Position numbers and translations under genes: made by a program. From the NCBI RefSeq assembly GCF_020103725.1, contig NZ_JAHXBG010000025.1:92661-156660 (forward strand): 64,000 nt of DNA. Direction: 5' to 3'. The notes beneath the pieces are model-generated. The model was given only the letters and a program-made list of their open reading frames with translations. It ran no database searches and had not been told where the DNA came from. Below are positions 37,143 to 47,850 of the stretch, piece after piece (the stretch's first letter is position 1; every line of letters starts with the position of its first letter). The DNA is from Hyalangium gracile. GTDB taxonomy: Bacteria > Myxococcota > Myxococcia > Myxococcales > Myxococcaceae.

Positions 37143-37598
37143 ATGAAGATCTGGGTCGACGCCGATGCGTGTCCGGGACCGGTGCGGGACATCCTCCTGC
37201 GCGCCGCGCAGCGCCTGCGGATTGCCACCGTCTTCGTGGCCAACAAGCGCCTGACGCTGCCGCGCTCGGAGTTCGTCTCCACGGTGCAGGTGGGGGCGGG
37301 GCTGGACGTGGCGGACACACACATCGCCGCCTCGGCGCAGGCGGGGGACCTCGCCGTCACGCAGGACATTCCGCTGGCGGCGCTCCTGGTCCCCAAGGGT
37401 GTGGTGGTGATGGATCCGCGAGGCGAGCTCTTCAGCGAGGAGAACATCGCCGAGCGCCTCTCGGTGCGGAACTTCATGCAGGAGCTGCGAGACAGCGGCG
37501 TGATGACGGGAGGCCCCGGAGGCTTCTCCGCTCAGGACCGCCAGCAGTTCGCCGCGACGCTGGACCGCGAGCTGACCCGCCTGCTGAAGCCACGCTGA
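37143..37598 (+). CDS. DUF188 (YaiI/YqxD) family protein
   Basis: 151 residues from ATG 37143. Whole-length match to the YaiI/YqxD family: MKIWVDADACPGPVRDILLR, VQVGAGLDVADTHIAASAQ, GDLAVTQDIPLAALLVPKG, DPRGELFSEENIAERL and FMQELRDSGVMTGGP. PIN-like fold, suspected RNA-related nuclease; exact role not established. Confidence 0.92.
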   Translation: MKIWVDADACPGPVRDILLRAAQRLRIATVFVANKRLTLPRSEFVSTVQVGAGLDVADTHIAASAQAGDLAVTQDIPLAALLVPKGVVVMDPRGELFSEENIAERLSVRNFMQELRDSGVMTGGPGGFSAQDRQQFAATLDRELTRLLKPR

Positions 37599-37694
37599 TC
37601 CTGCCACGACGCTCGTACAGTGTGTGTGGATTGCGAATGACTCCGGGTGCTGGGACAAAGGCCTACCCGGGAGACAGATTCCGGCTTCCACATC

Positions 37695-38891
37695 ATGAGT
37701 GCTCGCTACAACCTGCTGTCTCCAGAGCTGAAGGTAGACCCCTATCCCGCGTACGCGGACATGCGCCGCAACGCCCCCGTCTGCCAGGTGGACCCGGGCG
37801 GCATGTGGGCCGTGTCCCGGTACGACGACGTGATGTACGTGCTGAAGAACCCGCAGCTGTTCTCCTCGCGGGGCTTCGGCGTGGCGACCAACCCGCCGTG
37901 GCTCGGCGGCAACCCGTTCTCCGAGTCGATGATCACCCTGGATCCGCCGCAGCACGGGCGGCTGAGGGCGCTCGTCAACCGGGCCTTCGGCACCGCCGCC
38001 ATGGCTCGGCTGGAGCCGCGCGTGCGGACCTTCGCCGAGCGGACCGTGGCCGAGCTGCCCTTGGGGCAGCCGCTGGACCTCATGCCGCCGTACGCGCTGC
38101 GCATCCCCGCCTTCGTCATCGGCGATCTGATGGGGATGGACCCCGCGCTGCACTCGCGGCTCAAGCGCTGGGCGGACCTCATCACCGGCGGCGTCACCAC
38201 CGTGCGCCCGGACGACCACGAGAAGAAGCAGCTGGCGCGTGACGCCGTGGCGGACCTGCGCCGCTACTTCGGCGAGCTGCTGGAGCAGCGCCAGCGCGAG
38301 CCCGGCGACGACATGGTGAGCGACTTGCTGAGGGCCCGGGTGGATGGCGTGGCCCTGACGCAGGACGAGCTGATCGCCTTCCTCTCCCTGCTGCTGGTGG
38401 GAGGCATCGAGACGGTGGTGCACCTGCTGGGCTTCTCCATCGTGGTGCTGCTGGAGCAGCCGGAGCTGTTCGCGCGGCTGAAGGCGGACCGCTCGCTCAT
38501 CCCCGCCTTCATCGACGAGGTGCTGCGCTACGAGCCCCCGGCGCAGACGGCGCCCCGGATGACCACGCAAGAGGTGGAGCTGGGCGGCGTCCGGCTGCCC
38601 AAGGGCGCGCCCATGCTGGTGCTGCTGGCCTCGGCCAATCGCGACGAGGCGCACTTCCCGGACGGCGAGCGCTTCGACATGAGCCGGCCCGGTCCGCAGA
38701 ACCTCCCCTTCGGGCACGGCGCCCACTTCTGCCTGGGCGTGCAGCTGGCGCGGATGGAGGGCCGGCTGGCCCTGGAGGCGTTCCTGAACCGCGTGGGCCG
38801 GCTGGAGCGCGGCCCCGAGCCGATGACGTGGCACCGCACGCTGGTGGTGCGTGGGCCGGGGACGCTGCCCGTCGTGCTGCACCCGGCCTGA
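37695..38891 (+). CDS. cytochrome P450
   Basis: 398 residues from ATG 37695. Bacterial class I P450 of CYP107-like size. The I-helix motif is LLLVGGIETVVH, the K-helix ExxR is EVLRYEPP, and the haem loop is FGHGAHFCLGVQLAR (proximal Cys). No ferredoxin or reductase gene is next to it. It could act on a secondary metabolite or lipid; the neighbours give no clue. Upstream context is housekeeping (DUF188 gene 96 bases before), downstream dusA 154 bases later. Confidence 0.92.
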   Translation: MSARYNLLSPELKVDPYPAYADMRRNAPVCQVDPGGMWAVSRYDDVMYVLKNPQLFSSRGFGVATNPPWLGGNPFSESMITLDPPQHGRLRALVNRAFGTAAMARLEPRVRTFAERTVAELPLGQPLDLMPPYALRIPAFVIGDLMGMDPALHSRLKRWADLITGGVTTVRPDDHEKKQLARDAVADLRRYFGELLEQRQREPGDDMVSDLLRARVDGVALTQDELIAFLSLLLVGGIETVVHLLGFSIVVLLEQPELFARLKADRSLIPAFIDEVLRYEPPAQTAPRMTTQEVELGGVRLPKGAPMLVLLASANRDEAHFPDGERFDMSRPGPQNLPFGHGAHFCLGVQLARMEGRLALEAFLNRVGRLERGPEPMTWHRTLVVRGPGTLPVVLHPA

Positions 38892-39045
38892 GGCAGGGCT
38901 GGCAGGGGGGCGGGGGGCTGCTCTGCCCCATGCAAGGGGAGGTGGCTGACAGAAGGGGTGGGCGGGGAGGGGAAAGCAGGGTAGATGCGTCTACCGCGGA
39001 GGCTCCCAAGGCCAGGATGCAGGGGAGGCTCCCTCGGGTTCTCTC

Positions 39046-40044
<999 letters not shown>

Positions 40045-40045
40045 G

Positions 40046-40072
40046 CAACCTGTCCGACAAGCAGACAGGTTG
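40046..40072. terminator. hairpin between convergent dusA and helicase genes
   Basis: CAACCTGTC (40046-40054) and GACAGGTTG (40064-40072) form a 9-base stem with a nine-base loop, filling the 33-base gap between the two stop codons. Likely a bidirectional terminator. Confidence 0.65.
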
Positions 40073-40077
40073 GCCGC

Positions 40078-43026
40078 TCAGGCGAACAGCTCGAGCAGGT
40101 CCTCGCGGGTGATGGCCGTCGCCGCGGACGCCTCGCTCAAGGCCGCCTCGAAGAGCGCGCGCTTCTTCTCCTGCAGCCCGAGGATGCGCTCCTCCACCGT
40201 CCCCTGGGACACCAGCCGGTACACCATCACCGGGCGCTCCTGGCCGATGCGGTGCGCGCGGTCCGCCGCCTGGGCCTCCGCCGCCGGGTTCCACCACGGG
40301 TCCATCAGGAACACGTGGTCCGCCGCCGTGAGGTTCAGGCCCGTGCCGCCCGCCTTGAGCGACATGATGAGCACCGGCGCGCCATCGGGACCCTGGAACT
40401 TCGACGTCACCTCGCCACGGTTCGCCGTCGAGCCGTCCAGGCGATCGAAGCCGATGCCCGCCGCCTTGAGGTGCGGCTCGAGCAGATCCAACAGCGACGT
40501 CCACTGCGAGAACACCAGCGCCTTGTGGCCATCCGAGACGGCCGTGCTGAGCGCCTCCACCAGCGTCTGCACCTTCGACGACGTGCTGGCCTGCTGGCCC
40601 GGCACGAGCGCCGGGTGACATGCCGCCTGCCGCAGCCGGAGCAGGGCCTCCAGCGCCTTGAGCACGCTGCCGCCCTCGTTGAGCAGGGCGACCACTTCCT
40701 TCCGGGTCGCCGCCATCACCGCGTCGTAGACGGAGCGCTCGCGCTCATCCAGCGACACGTGCATCACGGCCTCGGTGCGCGGCGGCAGCTCGGGCGCCAC
40801 ATCCCGCTTCAGGCGCCGGAGCACGAACGGACGGATGCGGCGGCGCAGCTGGTTCGCGGCCTCGGGCTGGCCCTCGGAGATGGGCCGGGCCACCTTGTCC
40901 TCGAACTGCCGGCGCCCACCCAGGAGCCCCGGGTTCACGAAGTGCATCAGGCTCCAGAGCTCCTCCAGCCGGTTCTCCAGCGGCGTGCCGCTCAGCGCCA
41001 GCCGGAAGCTCGCCTTGAGCCCGAACGCCGCGCGAGCCACCTGGCTCTCCGGGTTCTTGATGGCCTGGGCCTCGTCCAGCACCACCGCCTCCCACGTCCG
41101 CCCCGAGAGCACCGGCGCATCCAGCCGCAGGATGGAGTACGTCGTGAGCGTCACGTCGGCGGCCCCGTCCAGTGCGCGGCCCGGCCCGTGGTACACGCAG
41201 ACCTTGAGCGACGGACGGAACCGCTTGAGCTCCGCGGCCCAGTTCGCCACCACGCTGGTGGGGCAGACGACGAGCGAGCCCTTTCCCAGCACGCACAGCG
41301 TCTGCAGCGTCTTTCCCAGACCCATGTCGTCCGCGAGGATTCCTCCCATCCCCGTGGACTTGAGGAAGGTGAGCCAGCTCACGCCCTGCTGCTGGTAGTG
41401 GCGCAGCGTCGCCGTCAGGTCGCCCGGCAGCGTCGGGGCGGGCAGCTTCTCGAAGCCCTCGATCATCGGCGCCAGCTTGTCCAGCCCCGGCGGAGGTGGC
41501 TGCTCGAGCGTCTCGCACAGCGCGCTCAGCTCCGGCAGCGCGTGGTTGGAGACCTTCCCATCCGCCTGCCGCGCGGCCAGCAGATCCGCCACCCGCTGCC
41601 CGTTCTTGTCCAGCCACGCGCGAGGCAGCGGCGCCCAGCCTCCCCCATCCAAGGGCACCAGCCCCAGCCCCTCCGACCACGCCCGGACCACCGCCGCCGC
41701 GTCCACGGTCTGCGCCTCGCCCTTGCCGCCCTCCACCTGGAACTCGAGCGTGAAGCGCACGTCCGGAATGCCGGACTCGAGCACGGCGGAGTCCACCTTG
41801 AGCAGCGGCCGCAGCCGGACGTTCGGACTCACCAGCCCCGCCGCGTCTCCCGTGAGGTCTCCCCGCCACTTCCGCAGCTTGTCCGCCCAGCGCACCATCT
41901 CCGGGCCCTGCACCGTCAGCCGCCGGCCGGGGACCAGGTTCAGCTCGTCCCGGAGCTGATGGAGCAGCCGCTGCTCGGCCGCCTCGTCGCGCAGGGGCAC
42001 CGCGCCGCGCAGGTACACCATCCGGCCGCTGTCGATCCGCACCACCGGCGGCGAGCCGTAGACGAGCGTGGGCAGCACCGACAGCCCCTGCTCCAGCTGC
42101 TGCAGCTCCAGCTGGATGCGCGGCTTCAGCTCGCGGTCGATGGGCGGCAGGCGCCGGCTGCGGACCTCGACGGGGATGCGCCGGGCCAGGTCCGGGAGCA
42201 CCTTCGACGTCACCTCGCCGAGCTGCTCCGGCGCGAAGGTGCGGACGATGGGGAGGTTCTGGAGCCACGGGCCCGTCATCGCCGTCTCGCCCAGGCGGGC
42301 CAGCGAGTCTCCCCACAGCACGACGCCCGGACTGAGCACCTCCACCACGCGGGGATCGCGCGTCACCGTCACCACCAGCTGCGCGCCCTGGTCCTCCACG
42401 ATCGCCTTGGGAAGGACGCGCTCACCGGAGATCGCCACGGGTCGCCCATCGAGCAGCACGTTCCGCGCGGGCTCGAGCGCCGTGAGCAGCGCATCCAGCT
42501 TCTCCGGCGACAGCGCCCCGCGGGTGCGCCGCTCCAGCAGCCTGTCCGTGATGAGGTCCGACTGCTCCACCTGCAGCGTGGCGGCCTGGGTGGGCTTCGC
42601 CATCAGGGAGGCCAGGCTGCCATCCAGGGCCTCCTCCGTCCCGTCCGCGTGCGCCAGCGTGCGCTCGAGCTGCAGCCCGCCCTCGACGCGGGTGAACCGG
42701 TGCACCACGCGGGACCACTTGCTCGCGACAGCCTCCAGGGGTTTGGCCTGGGTCTCCTCCTGCTGCAGGGAGATGGCGGCCGCTACCACGTGCTCGCAGG
42801 GATCCACGCGGCTGGGGCAGTCGCACTCCCAGGCCTCGTCGCCCGGGTACAGGACGACGGTGACGGGCACCGAGCGACCGGGGGCTCGCACCCGCAGCTC
42901 GATCTCACTGCCGCTCCGGGCCTGGAGCGCCACGGCGCCCGAGCGAGCGAGGTTCACCCCGTTGGTCCAGATTCCGGGGCGGGCTTCTTTCCGAACGGCT
43001 TCGAGCAGTTGGGCGTTCACGGACAT
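40078..43026 (-). CDS. SWIM-zinc-finger SNF2-family helicase
   Basis: 982 residues. An N-terminal SWIM zinc finger ([13 protein letters not shown], residues about 67-80) is followed by a long middle region and a SNF2-type helicase core: Walker [16 protein letters not shown] (about 565), [14 protein letters not shown] (DEAQ, about 647), [19 protein letters not shown], and the C-terminal lobe [51 protein letters not shown]. Such proteins remodel DNA-protein complexes or act with transcription and repair. The start ATG 43026 is clear. It lies 142 bases beyond the small membrane protein on the same strand. Confidence 0.93.
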   Translation of the reverse strand: MSVNAQLLEAVRKEARPGIWTNGVNLARSGAVALQARSGSEIELRVRAPGRSVPVTVVLYPGDEAWECDCPSRVDPCEHVVAAAISLQQEETQAKPLEAVASKWSRVVHRFTRVEGGLQLERTLAHADGTEEALDGSLASLMAKPTQAATLQVEQSDLITDRLLERRTRGALSPEKLDALLTALEPARNVLLDGRPVAISGERVLPKAIVEDQGAQLVVTVTRDPRVVEVLSPGVVLWGDSLARLGETAMTGPWLQNLPIVRTFAPEQLGEVTSKVLPDLARRIPVEVRSRRLPPIDRELKPRIQLELQQLEQGLSVLPTLVYGSPPVVRIDSGRMVYLRGAVPLRDEAAEQRLLHQLRDELNLVPGRRLTVQGPEMVRWADKLRKWRGDLTGDAAGLVSPNVRLRPLLKVDSAVLESGIPDVRFTLEFQVEGGKGEAQTVDAAAVVRAWSEGLGLVPLDGGGWAPLPRAWLDKNGQRVADLLAARQADGKVSNHALPELSALCETLEQPPPPGLDKLAPMIEGFEKLPAPTLPGDLTATLRHYQQQGVSWLTFLKSTGMGGILADDMGLGKTLQTLCVLGKGSLVVCPTSVVANWAAELKRFRPSLKVCVYHGPGRALDGAADVTLTTYSILRLDAPVLSGRTWEAVVLDEAQAIKNPESQVARAAFGLKASFRLALSGTPLENRLEELWSLMHFVNPGLLGGRRQFEDKVARPISEGQPEAANQLRRRIRPFVLRRLKRDVAPELPPRTEAVMHVSLDERERSVYDAVMAATRKEVVALLNEGGSVLKALEALLRLRQAACHPALVPGQQASTSSKVQTLVEALSTAVSDGHKALVFSQWTSLLDLLEPHLKAAGIGFDRLDGSTANRGEVTSKFQGPDGAPVLIMSLKAGGTGLNLTAADHVFLMDPWWNPAAEAQAADRAHRIGQERPVMVYRLVSQGTVEERILGLQEKKRALFEAALSEASAATAITREDLLELFA

Positions 43027-43168
43027 GGGAGTCGCGACTCCCTAGCGTTCACGGCGCCGCCACGCAACGCATGTCCGTAGGATTCTGGACGATGCTCGGT
43101 GGGGCGCCCCGCGGGCAATCTGGACCTGAGCTTCGCGCGGCGCCTGCAAGCCGCGTAGGGCCGCGGAC

Positions 43169-43402
43169 TCAGTGCGGTGGGGGCTCGGTCGACGCGGAGG
43201 GCGCGCTGGCCGGGCCCTGCTTCTTCGGGATGAGCGAGCGGCGAGGGCCTCGGAGGGCGAAGTTCAGCAGGAAGGCTCCCGGCAGCAGCATGCCCAGTCC
43301 CTGGGTCAGGTTGGCCGGTGGATGGGCCACCACGCCGAGCACCAGGGCGGCGAAGAGCACACCACACACCACACGGATGATGAGGGAGTTCACGCGGGAC
43401 AC
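43169..43402 (-). CDS. small two-helix membrane protein
   Basis: 77 residues from GTG 43402 (GGAG four bases upstream; GTG 43393 and a start at 43423 are other options). Two hydrophobic helices (SLIIRVVCGVLFAALVLGVV and GLGMLLPGAFLLNFALRG) and a polar Ala/Pro tail. Function unknown. Confidence 0.5.
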   Translation of the reverse strand: MSRVNSLIIRVVCGVLFAALVLGVVAHPPANLTQGLGMLLPGAFLLNFALRGPRRSLIPKKQGPASAPSASTEPPPH

Positions 43403-43432
43403 TCTACTCCAGCAGCCCGTCACCCATCGGTG

Positions 43433-43468
43433 GGCGAGCGGGAAGCCGTCGGGGGCCTCCCGCTCGCC
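43433..43468 (-). terminator. 11-base perfect hairpin after mscS-like gene
   Basis: GGCGAGCGGGA (43433-43443) and TCCCGCTCGCC (43458-43468) pair perfectly, 25 bases downstream of the stop of the minus-strand channel gene. The loop is 14 bases; no U-tract. Confidence 0.6.
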
Positions 43469-43493
43469 TGCCCCCCTGGGACAGCGAAGGACT

Positions 43494-44321
43494 TCAGGCC
43501 ACCTGGCGCTGGGGCGCGGGGACGGCGGTGATGACGCGCGAGTGCGTCTCCGGGATGGAGAAGCCGGCCTCGCGGATGGCCAGGTTGGTGTCGGCGTACA
43601 CCTGCCCGTAGCTGTTCGTGTGGCAGAAGGGACGCACCGCCAGCACGGGCCCGGCCATGGTGAAGTGGTCGATGAAGACGGCGGGGGCGGGGGTCTGCAT
43701 CACGTTGGGGATCTGCGCCAGCCGCTCCGCCAGAATCTTGATGGCCGCGCGGTGATCGTCCGAGTGGCTGAGCTGCGCCACCAGATCGACGCGCCGGTGC
43801 GCGTTGGCCGAGTAGTTCTGGATGGTGTCCGAGAAGATCTTGTTGTTGCCCACGAAGGTCCGCACGTTGTCGGCGGTGTTGATCACCGTCGAGAACAGGC
43901 CGATCTCCTCCACCGTCCCCGTCACGCCGCCCGCGGTGACGGCGTCTCCGACCTTGAAGGGACGCAGCACCACCATGAAGATGCCCGCCGCGTAGTGCGA
44001 CAGCAGGCCCGACCAGGCCGTGCCGATGGCCACGCCCGCCGCCGCCAGCACCGCCGCGAACGAGGTCGTCTCCAGCCCGAAGTAGCCGAGGATGGCCACG
44101 ACGAGGACGACCTTCAAGAGCACGTTCAGGGCGCTCTCCGCGTAGCGGGCGATCGTCGCGTCCAGCTTGCGCACGGCCATGGCCTTGCGCACCAGCCGCA
44201 CCGCCAGGTTCACCATCCACCCGCCGATGATCCACAGCGCGATGGCGCCCAGCAGCTTCAGGCCGACGCTGGTCCCCTTGGTCAGCAGGTCCGCCGTGAG
44301 CGCGTTGAAATCCGTGTTCAT
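43494..44321 (-). CDS. mscS: small-conductance mechanosensitive channel (MscS family)
   Basis: 275 residues from ATG 44321 (GGAGAGG eight bases upstream; GTG 44330 is possible). Three transmembrane helices, the pore helix rich in Ala/Gly (FAAVLAAAGVAIGTAWSGLLSHYAAGIFMV), the beta-domain signature LRPFKVGDAVTAGGVTGTVEEI with NNKIFSDTIQNYS, and the C-terminal alpha/beta part. It is the short E. coli MscS-like form that opens on membrane tension to release solutes at osmotic down-shock. Confidence 0.92.
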   Translation of the reverse strand: MNTDFNALTADLLTKGTSVGLKLLGAIALWIIGGWMVNLAVRLVRKAMAVRKLDATIARYAESALNVLLKVVLVVAILGYFGLETTSFAAVLAAAGVAIGTAWSGLLSHYAAGIFMVVLRPFKVGDAVTAGGVTGTVEEIGLFSTVINTADNVRTFVGNNKIFSDTIQNYSANAHRRVDLVAQLSHSDDHRAAIKILAERLAQIPNVMQTPAPAVFIDHFTMAGPVLAVRPFCHTNSYGQVYADTNLAIREAGFSIPETHSRVITAVPAPQRQVA

Positions 44322-44460
44322 GCAATGCACCTCTCCAAGGCCCGGATGCTCCCGGGCGTGACGGGGAGGCGCTCTGCAACCGGCTGGCCAGCGCTCCCGG
44401 GTGTCACATCCCCTGGAAATCCGAGGCTGACGGAGGGGTCGCCCGTGTCAGGGCCCGCGC

Positions 44461-44483
44461 GACGTGTCAGCGGTTGACACGTC
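44461..44483 (-). other. hairpin between P450 stop and mscS
   Basis: GACGTGTCA (44461-44469), five bases, TGACACGTC (44475-44483): a perfect 9-base dyad 33 bases past the P450 stop and 140 bases before mscS. GTGTCA also recurs at about 44444 and 44463. It may terminate the P450 transcript or be an operator of mscS. Confidence 0.45.
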
Positions 44484-44515
44484 AGCGCTCACGGAGGCAG
44501 GGCGAGGCCCAGGGC

Positions 44516-45766
44516 TCAGAAGGCGACGGGGAGCCGCTCCAGGCCGTGGATGAGCAGGCCGGTCCGCCACCGGAGCGTGGAGGGCTCCACGGCCAGGCGC
44601 AGGCGTGGCAGCCGTTGCACCAGCAGGTTGATGGCGATCATGGCCTCCAGCCGCGACAGGGGCGCCCCCAGGCAGAAGTGGATGCCCACGCCGAAGGAGA
44701 GGTGCCGGTTGGGCGTCCGGGTGATGTCGAAGCGCTCGGGCTCGGCGAACTGCTCGGGGTCGTGGTTGGCCGACAGCAGCGAGGCCATGATCATCTGCCC
44801 GGCGGGGATGACCTGCCCCAGGAACTCGGTGTCCTCGAGCGCGAAGCGGCTGGTGGTGTGCCGCACCGGACCGCAGTAGCGCAGCATCTCCTCCACGGCC
44901 GACTCGATGAGGGACGGCTCTCCGCGCAGCCGCTCCAGCTGGTCCGGGTGCTTGAGCAGGGCCCACACGCCGTTGGTGACCAGGTTCACGGTCGTCTCGT
45001 GGCCCGCCACCAGCAGCAGGAACACCATGCTGGTCAGCTCCACCGGGGTGAGCCGGTCCCCCTGCTCCTCCGCCGCGAGCAGGGCGCTGGTGAGATCGTC
45101 CTGCGGCTCGGCGCGGCGCCGGTCCAGGAAGTCCTGGAGGTACTGTTGGAACTGGACGACCGTCTTCCGCAGCGGCTCCAGGTTGCTGCTCCGGGGCGGG
45201 GAGAGCAGGGTGGTGGTCCACTCGCGGAACCGGTCCTGGTCCTCCAGGGGCACGCCCAGCAGCTCGGCGATCACCGTGAGGGGCAGCGGGAAGGCGAACG
45301 CCTCCAGCAGGTCCACGCTGCCACCAGGCGGGAAGGCCTCCAGCAGCCGCTGGGTGATGGCGGTGATGCGCGGGCGCAGGGCCTCCACCCGGCGCATAGT
45401 GAAGGCCTGGGACACCAGCGAGCGCAGCCGCGTGTGCACCGGCGGATCGGCGTTCAGCATGTGCTTGTCGATCTGGCCGATCTCCTCCACCCGGAAGTAG
45501 CGGAGCCGGTCCTCGTCGGCCAGCTTGTAGCGGTCCTTGATGAAGCGGGCGTCCTTCAGCAGCTCCTGCGTGTCCCGGTAGCGGCTGACGACCCACATGG
45601 GGACCTGCTGCGTGGGGCTGAGCACCCGCGCGACGCGGGTCTCCCGCCTCATGCGTGCGTAGATGGACAGCGGATCGACTCGCGCCTCGGGAGACCACAG
45701 ATCGAAGCGATGCGCCGGCGCGCTCAAGTGTTGCTCCAGGAGAGGTTCAAGGGTGTGGAGCGGCAC
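44516..45766 (-). CDS. cytochrome P450
   Basis: 416 residues from GTG 45766. I-helix motif LLLVAGHETTVNL, K-helix ExxR in EEMLRYCGPV, haem loop FGVGIHFCLGAPLSRLE. The AGHETT motif is the standard oxygen-activating one, unlike the GGIET of the other P450 in this window (37695-38891). No redox partner gene nearby. It probably hydroxylates a secondary metabolite or fatty acid; no cluster is visible. Confidence 0.92.
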   Translation of the reverse strand: MPLHTLEPLLEQHLSAPAHRFDLWSPEARVDPLSIYARMRRETRVARVLSPTQQVPMWVVSRYRDTQELLKDARFIKDRYKLADEDRLRYFRVEEIGQIDKHMLNADPPVHTRLRSLVSQAFTMRRVEALRPRITAITQRLLEAFPPGGSVDLLEAFAFPLPLTVIAELLGVPLEDQDRFREWTTTLLSPPRSSNLEPLRKTVVQFQQYLQDFLDRRRAEPQDDLTSALLAAEEQGDRLTPVELTSMVFLLLVAGHETTVNLVTNGVWALLKHPDQLERLRGEPSLIESAVEEMLRYCGPVRHTTSRFALEDTEFLGQVIPAGQMIMASLLSANHDPEQFAEPERFDITRTPNRHLSFGVGIHFCLGAPLSRLEAMIAINLLVQRLPRLRLAVEPSTLRWRTGLLIHGLERLPVAF

Positions 45767-45856
45767 AGTATCCCCCGCCTTCCTGGCTTTACATGACTTA
45801 CCAGGGAGGGTGCCGCCCCAGACGCTCGCACTTCCTGGGTGCCGCTGGCGGCGGGC

Positions 45857-47761
45857 TCACCCGCCGTAGGGCGTGGAGAACTCCGCCCAGCGGCCCGTGG
45901 GCTGCAGCCCCGTGCCCGGGTTCTGCGAGCGGTTGGCGGCGGTGCGCAGCTCGCGAGCGGACTTCGCCAGCGACTCGATGGAGAGCACCAGCGCGTTGAT
46001 CTGCGGGTCCTCCGCGCCCTCCAGGCGCTGCACCCAGGTGCGCATGAAGCGGATGGCGGCGAGCACCTCGTCGCGATCGAAGACCTCTCCGGTGCTCCGC
46101 AGGTCCTCCTCGACCAGGTAGATGAACATGCGGGCGAAGTTGGCGAACATCCGGTCATGCACCGGGCGCCTGCGGTTGTTGGCGGGCGGCGGGCTGAAGT
46201 TGTCGCGCAGCTGCTTGAAGCTGAAGGTGCGCACGCTGGCGAGCTTGCCCGTGCCGGCGCGGAAGCCCGGCGCCTCCATCCAGCCGGCCGCCGCGGACTT
46301 CTCCACCGCCATCTTGGCGACGATGAAGGCGTGGTGGACGTCGTAGTTGGGCAGCAGGACGGACTCCAGGTAGTCGCCGATGAAGGTGGCGAAGCTGTCG
46401 CCCTCGTAGAGCAGGGCCGGATCGCGCAGGAAGGACATGACGAACCAGGTCTGCTGGAACACCTCGCTCTGCTTGATGCGGGCCTCGTTGTAGTCCGGGT
46501 TGCTGTGGACGCTCTGGTCCACGACGGGCGGCAGCACGGTGCAGGGGTGGGCGCCGTTGTCGCAGGTGACGGGCAGGCGGCGGGCCAGCGGATGGATGCG
46601 CAGGAAGTCACCCGTCTCCCAGATGGGGTTGCGGGCGATGACCTTCTCCAGGTGGGCGCTGATGGCCACCGGCTCGCTGCCGTTGCGCTCGTCCACCAGG
46701 AAGTCCGGGTGGAGGTGGGTGCCCTTGCGCAGCATGTGCTGGAAGACCTGGAGCGACTTGTACTTGAGGCGCATCCACTGGCAGGCGCGGGGGTAGTCGG
46801 CGAGGTTGGCGCCGGCCAGGTCCGGGTTGCACTCCGTCAGGGTGGGGATGGCGTCGTAGTAGCCCCAGAGGTTCTTGTCGCTCGGGTCGGCCAGGTAGGC
46901 GTCCACGAGCTGGTACCACTCGGCGTTCGCGCTCGTCTTCGGGCGCGTGGCCATGTCGGGGAACCACTCGAAGACGGAGCGGTGCTCCTCGCCGTGGAAG
47001 CCGTCCTCGGAGAGGTGATCGAACGGGAGGCCCATGCGCAGGTGCCGCAGGTCGATGGCGTGCAGCTCGTCATAGGCCTGGTGCGCCTTGGCCAGCGAGT
47101 CGATGCGCCCGGTGGCCCACAGCAGCTTCCGGTCGTTGACGAGGTGATCCATGAAGGCCGCATCCCGCTCGTTCTGGGCCTGCGAGTCATGGACGGGCAG
47201 GTTGGGCGTGCTGGCGGCGAAGGGCTCGTAGGCGGGCTGGAGCGGGCGGAAGCGCGCGGGGTGGAGCAGGCGCTTCATGTCGTAGCGCTGGCGCTGCGCG
47301 TGGATGAGGCCGAGGATGGCGTTCGCCCGGGCCTCGTCCACGTGGGTGGAGGCGCGCCGCAGGACGTCCGCGTCGGTGTAGCCCACGCGTGCCAGCTCGA
47401 TGGCGTCCGGGCTGTGGCAGCTGGCGCACGAGCCGCGCGTGCCCTCATAGCGCCAGGCCGCGAGGCCCGCGTTGTAGCGGCTCTGCAGCTCCTCGGTGCT
47501 CATCGCCGTCGCGGCGGCGTAGGGCCTGCCGCAGCGGGCATCCGAGCCGGCGGGCTCCGGACAGAGCAGCGTCTCGGGGTACTCGACGGCCTCTGGGACG
47601 GGCGTGTTGGGGACCGAGGGGAGCTCCGGATTGTCATCCGGGTCCGGATCGGGCGAGACGGGAGACTTGCTGTCACAGGCGCTCAGGAGCACGAGCGCCG
47701 TCAGCGTGGCCAGCCGGGCCACGGATGGCAGCCGGGACGGATGCAGCGAGACGACGGACAT
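45857..47761 (-). CDS. haem c lipoprotein of unknown function
   Basis: 634 residues from ATG 47761. A lipobox (LLSAC) follows a signal peptide and an acidic, proline-rich linker (PVSPDPDPDDNPELPS). One haem-binding CASCH is seen in RGSCASCHSPDAIELARVGY (residues about 117-121), followed by YTDADVLRRASTHVDEARA. The remaining 450 residues are helix-rich and soluble and unlike any family I recognise, with His-rich motifs (HPARFRPL, DLRHLRMGLPFDH) that might bind another cofactor. Probably an envelope redox protein. No other cytochrome gene adjoins it. Confidence 0.75.
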   Translation of the reverse strand: MSVVSLHPSRLPSVARLATLTALVLLSACDSKSPVSPDPDPDDNPELPSVPNTPVPEAVEYPETLLCPEPAGSDARCGRPYAAATAMSTEELQSRYNAGLAAWRYEGTRGSCASCHSPDAIELARVGYTDADVLRRASTHVDEARANAILGLIHAQRQRYDMKRLLHPARFRPLQPAYEPFAASTPNLPVHDSQAQNERDAAFMDHLVNDRKLLWATGRIDSLAKAHQAYDELHAIDLRHLRMGLPFDHLSEDGFHGEEHRSVFEWFPDMATRPKTSANAEWYQLVDAYLADPSDKNLWGYYDAIPTLTECNPDLAGANLADYPRACQWMRLKYKSLQVFQHMLRKGTHLHPDFLVDERNGSEPVAISAHLEKVIARNPIWETGDFLRIHPLARRLPVTCDNGAHPCTVLPPVVDQSVHSNPDYNEARIKQSEVFQQTWFVMSFLRDPALLYEGDSFATFIGDYLESVLLPNYDVHHAFIVAKMAVEKSAAAGWMEAPGFRAGTGKLASVRTFSFKQLRDNFSPPPANNRRRPVHDRMFANFARMFIYLVEEDLRSTGEVFDRDEVLAAIRFMRTWVQRLEGAEDPQINALVLSIESLAKSARELRTAANRSQNPGTGLQPTGRWAEFSTPYGG

Positions 47762-47850
47762 AGGACACACCCCCGCGGGCAAAGGAGACCCACACGGAGT
47801 GTGTCAGAAGATGGGGCCCGGAGTCAGGGGACTCGGCGCACTTCCTCTCA

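Noticed and set aside
45799..45856. Possible small gene between the second P450 and the haem c lipoprotein gene
   Set aside because: 90-base gap, no start with a ribosome-binding site and no conserved motif.
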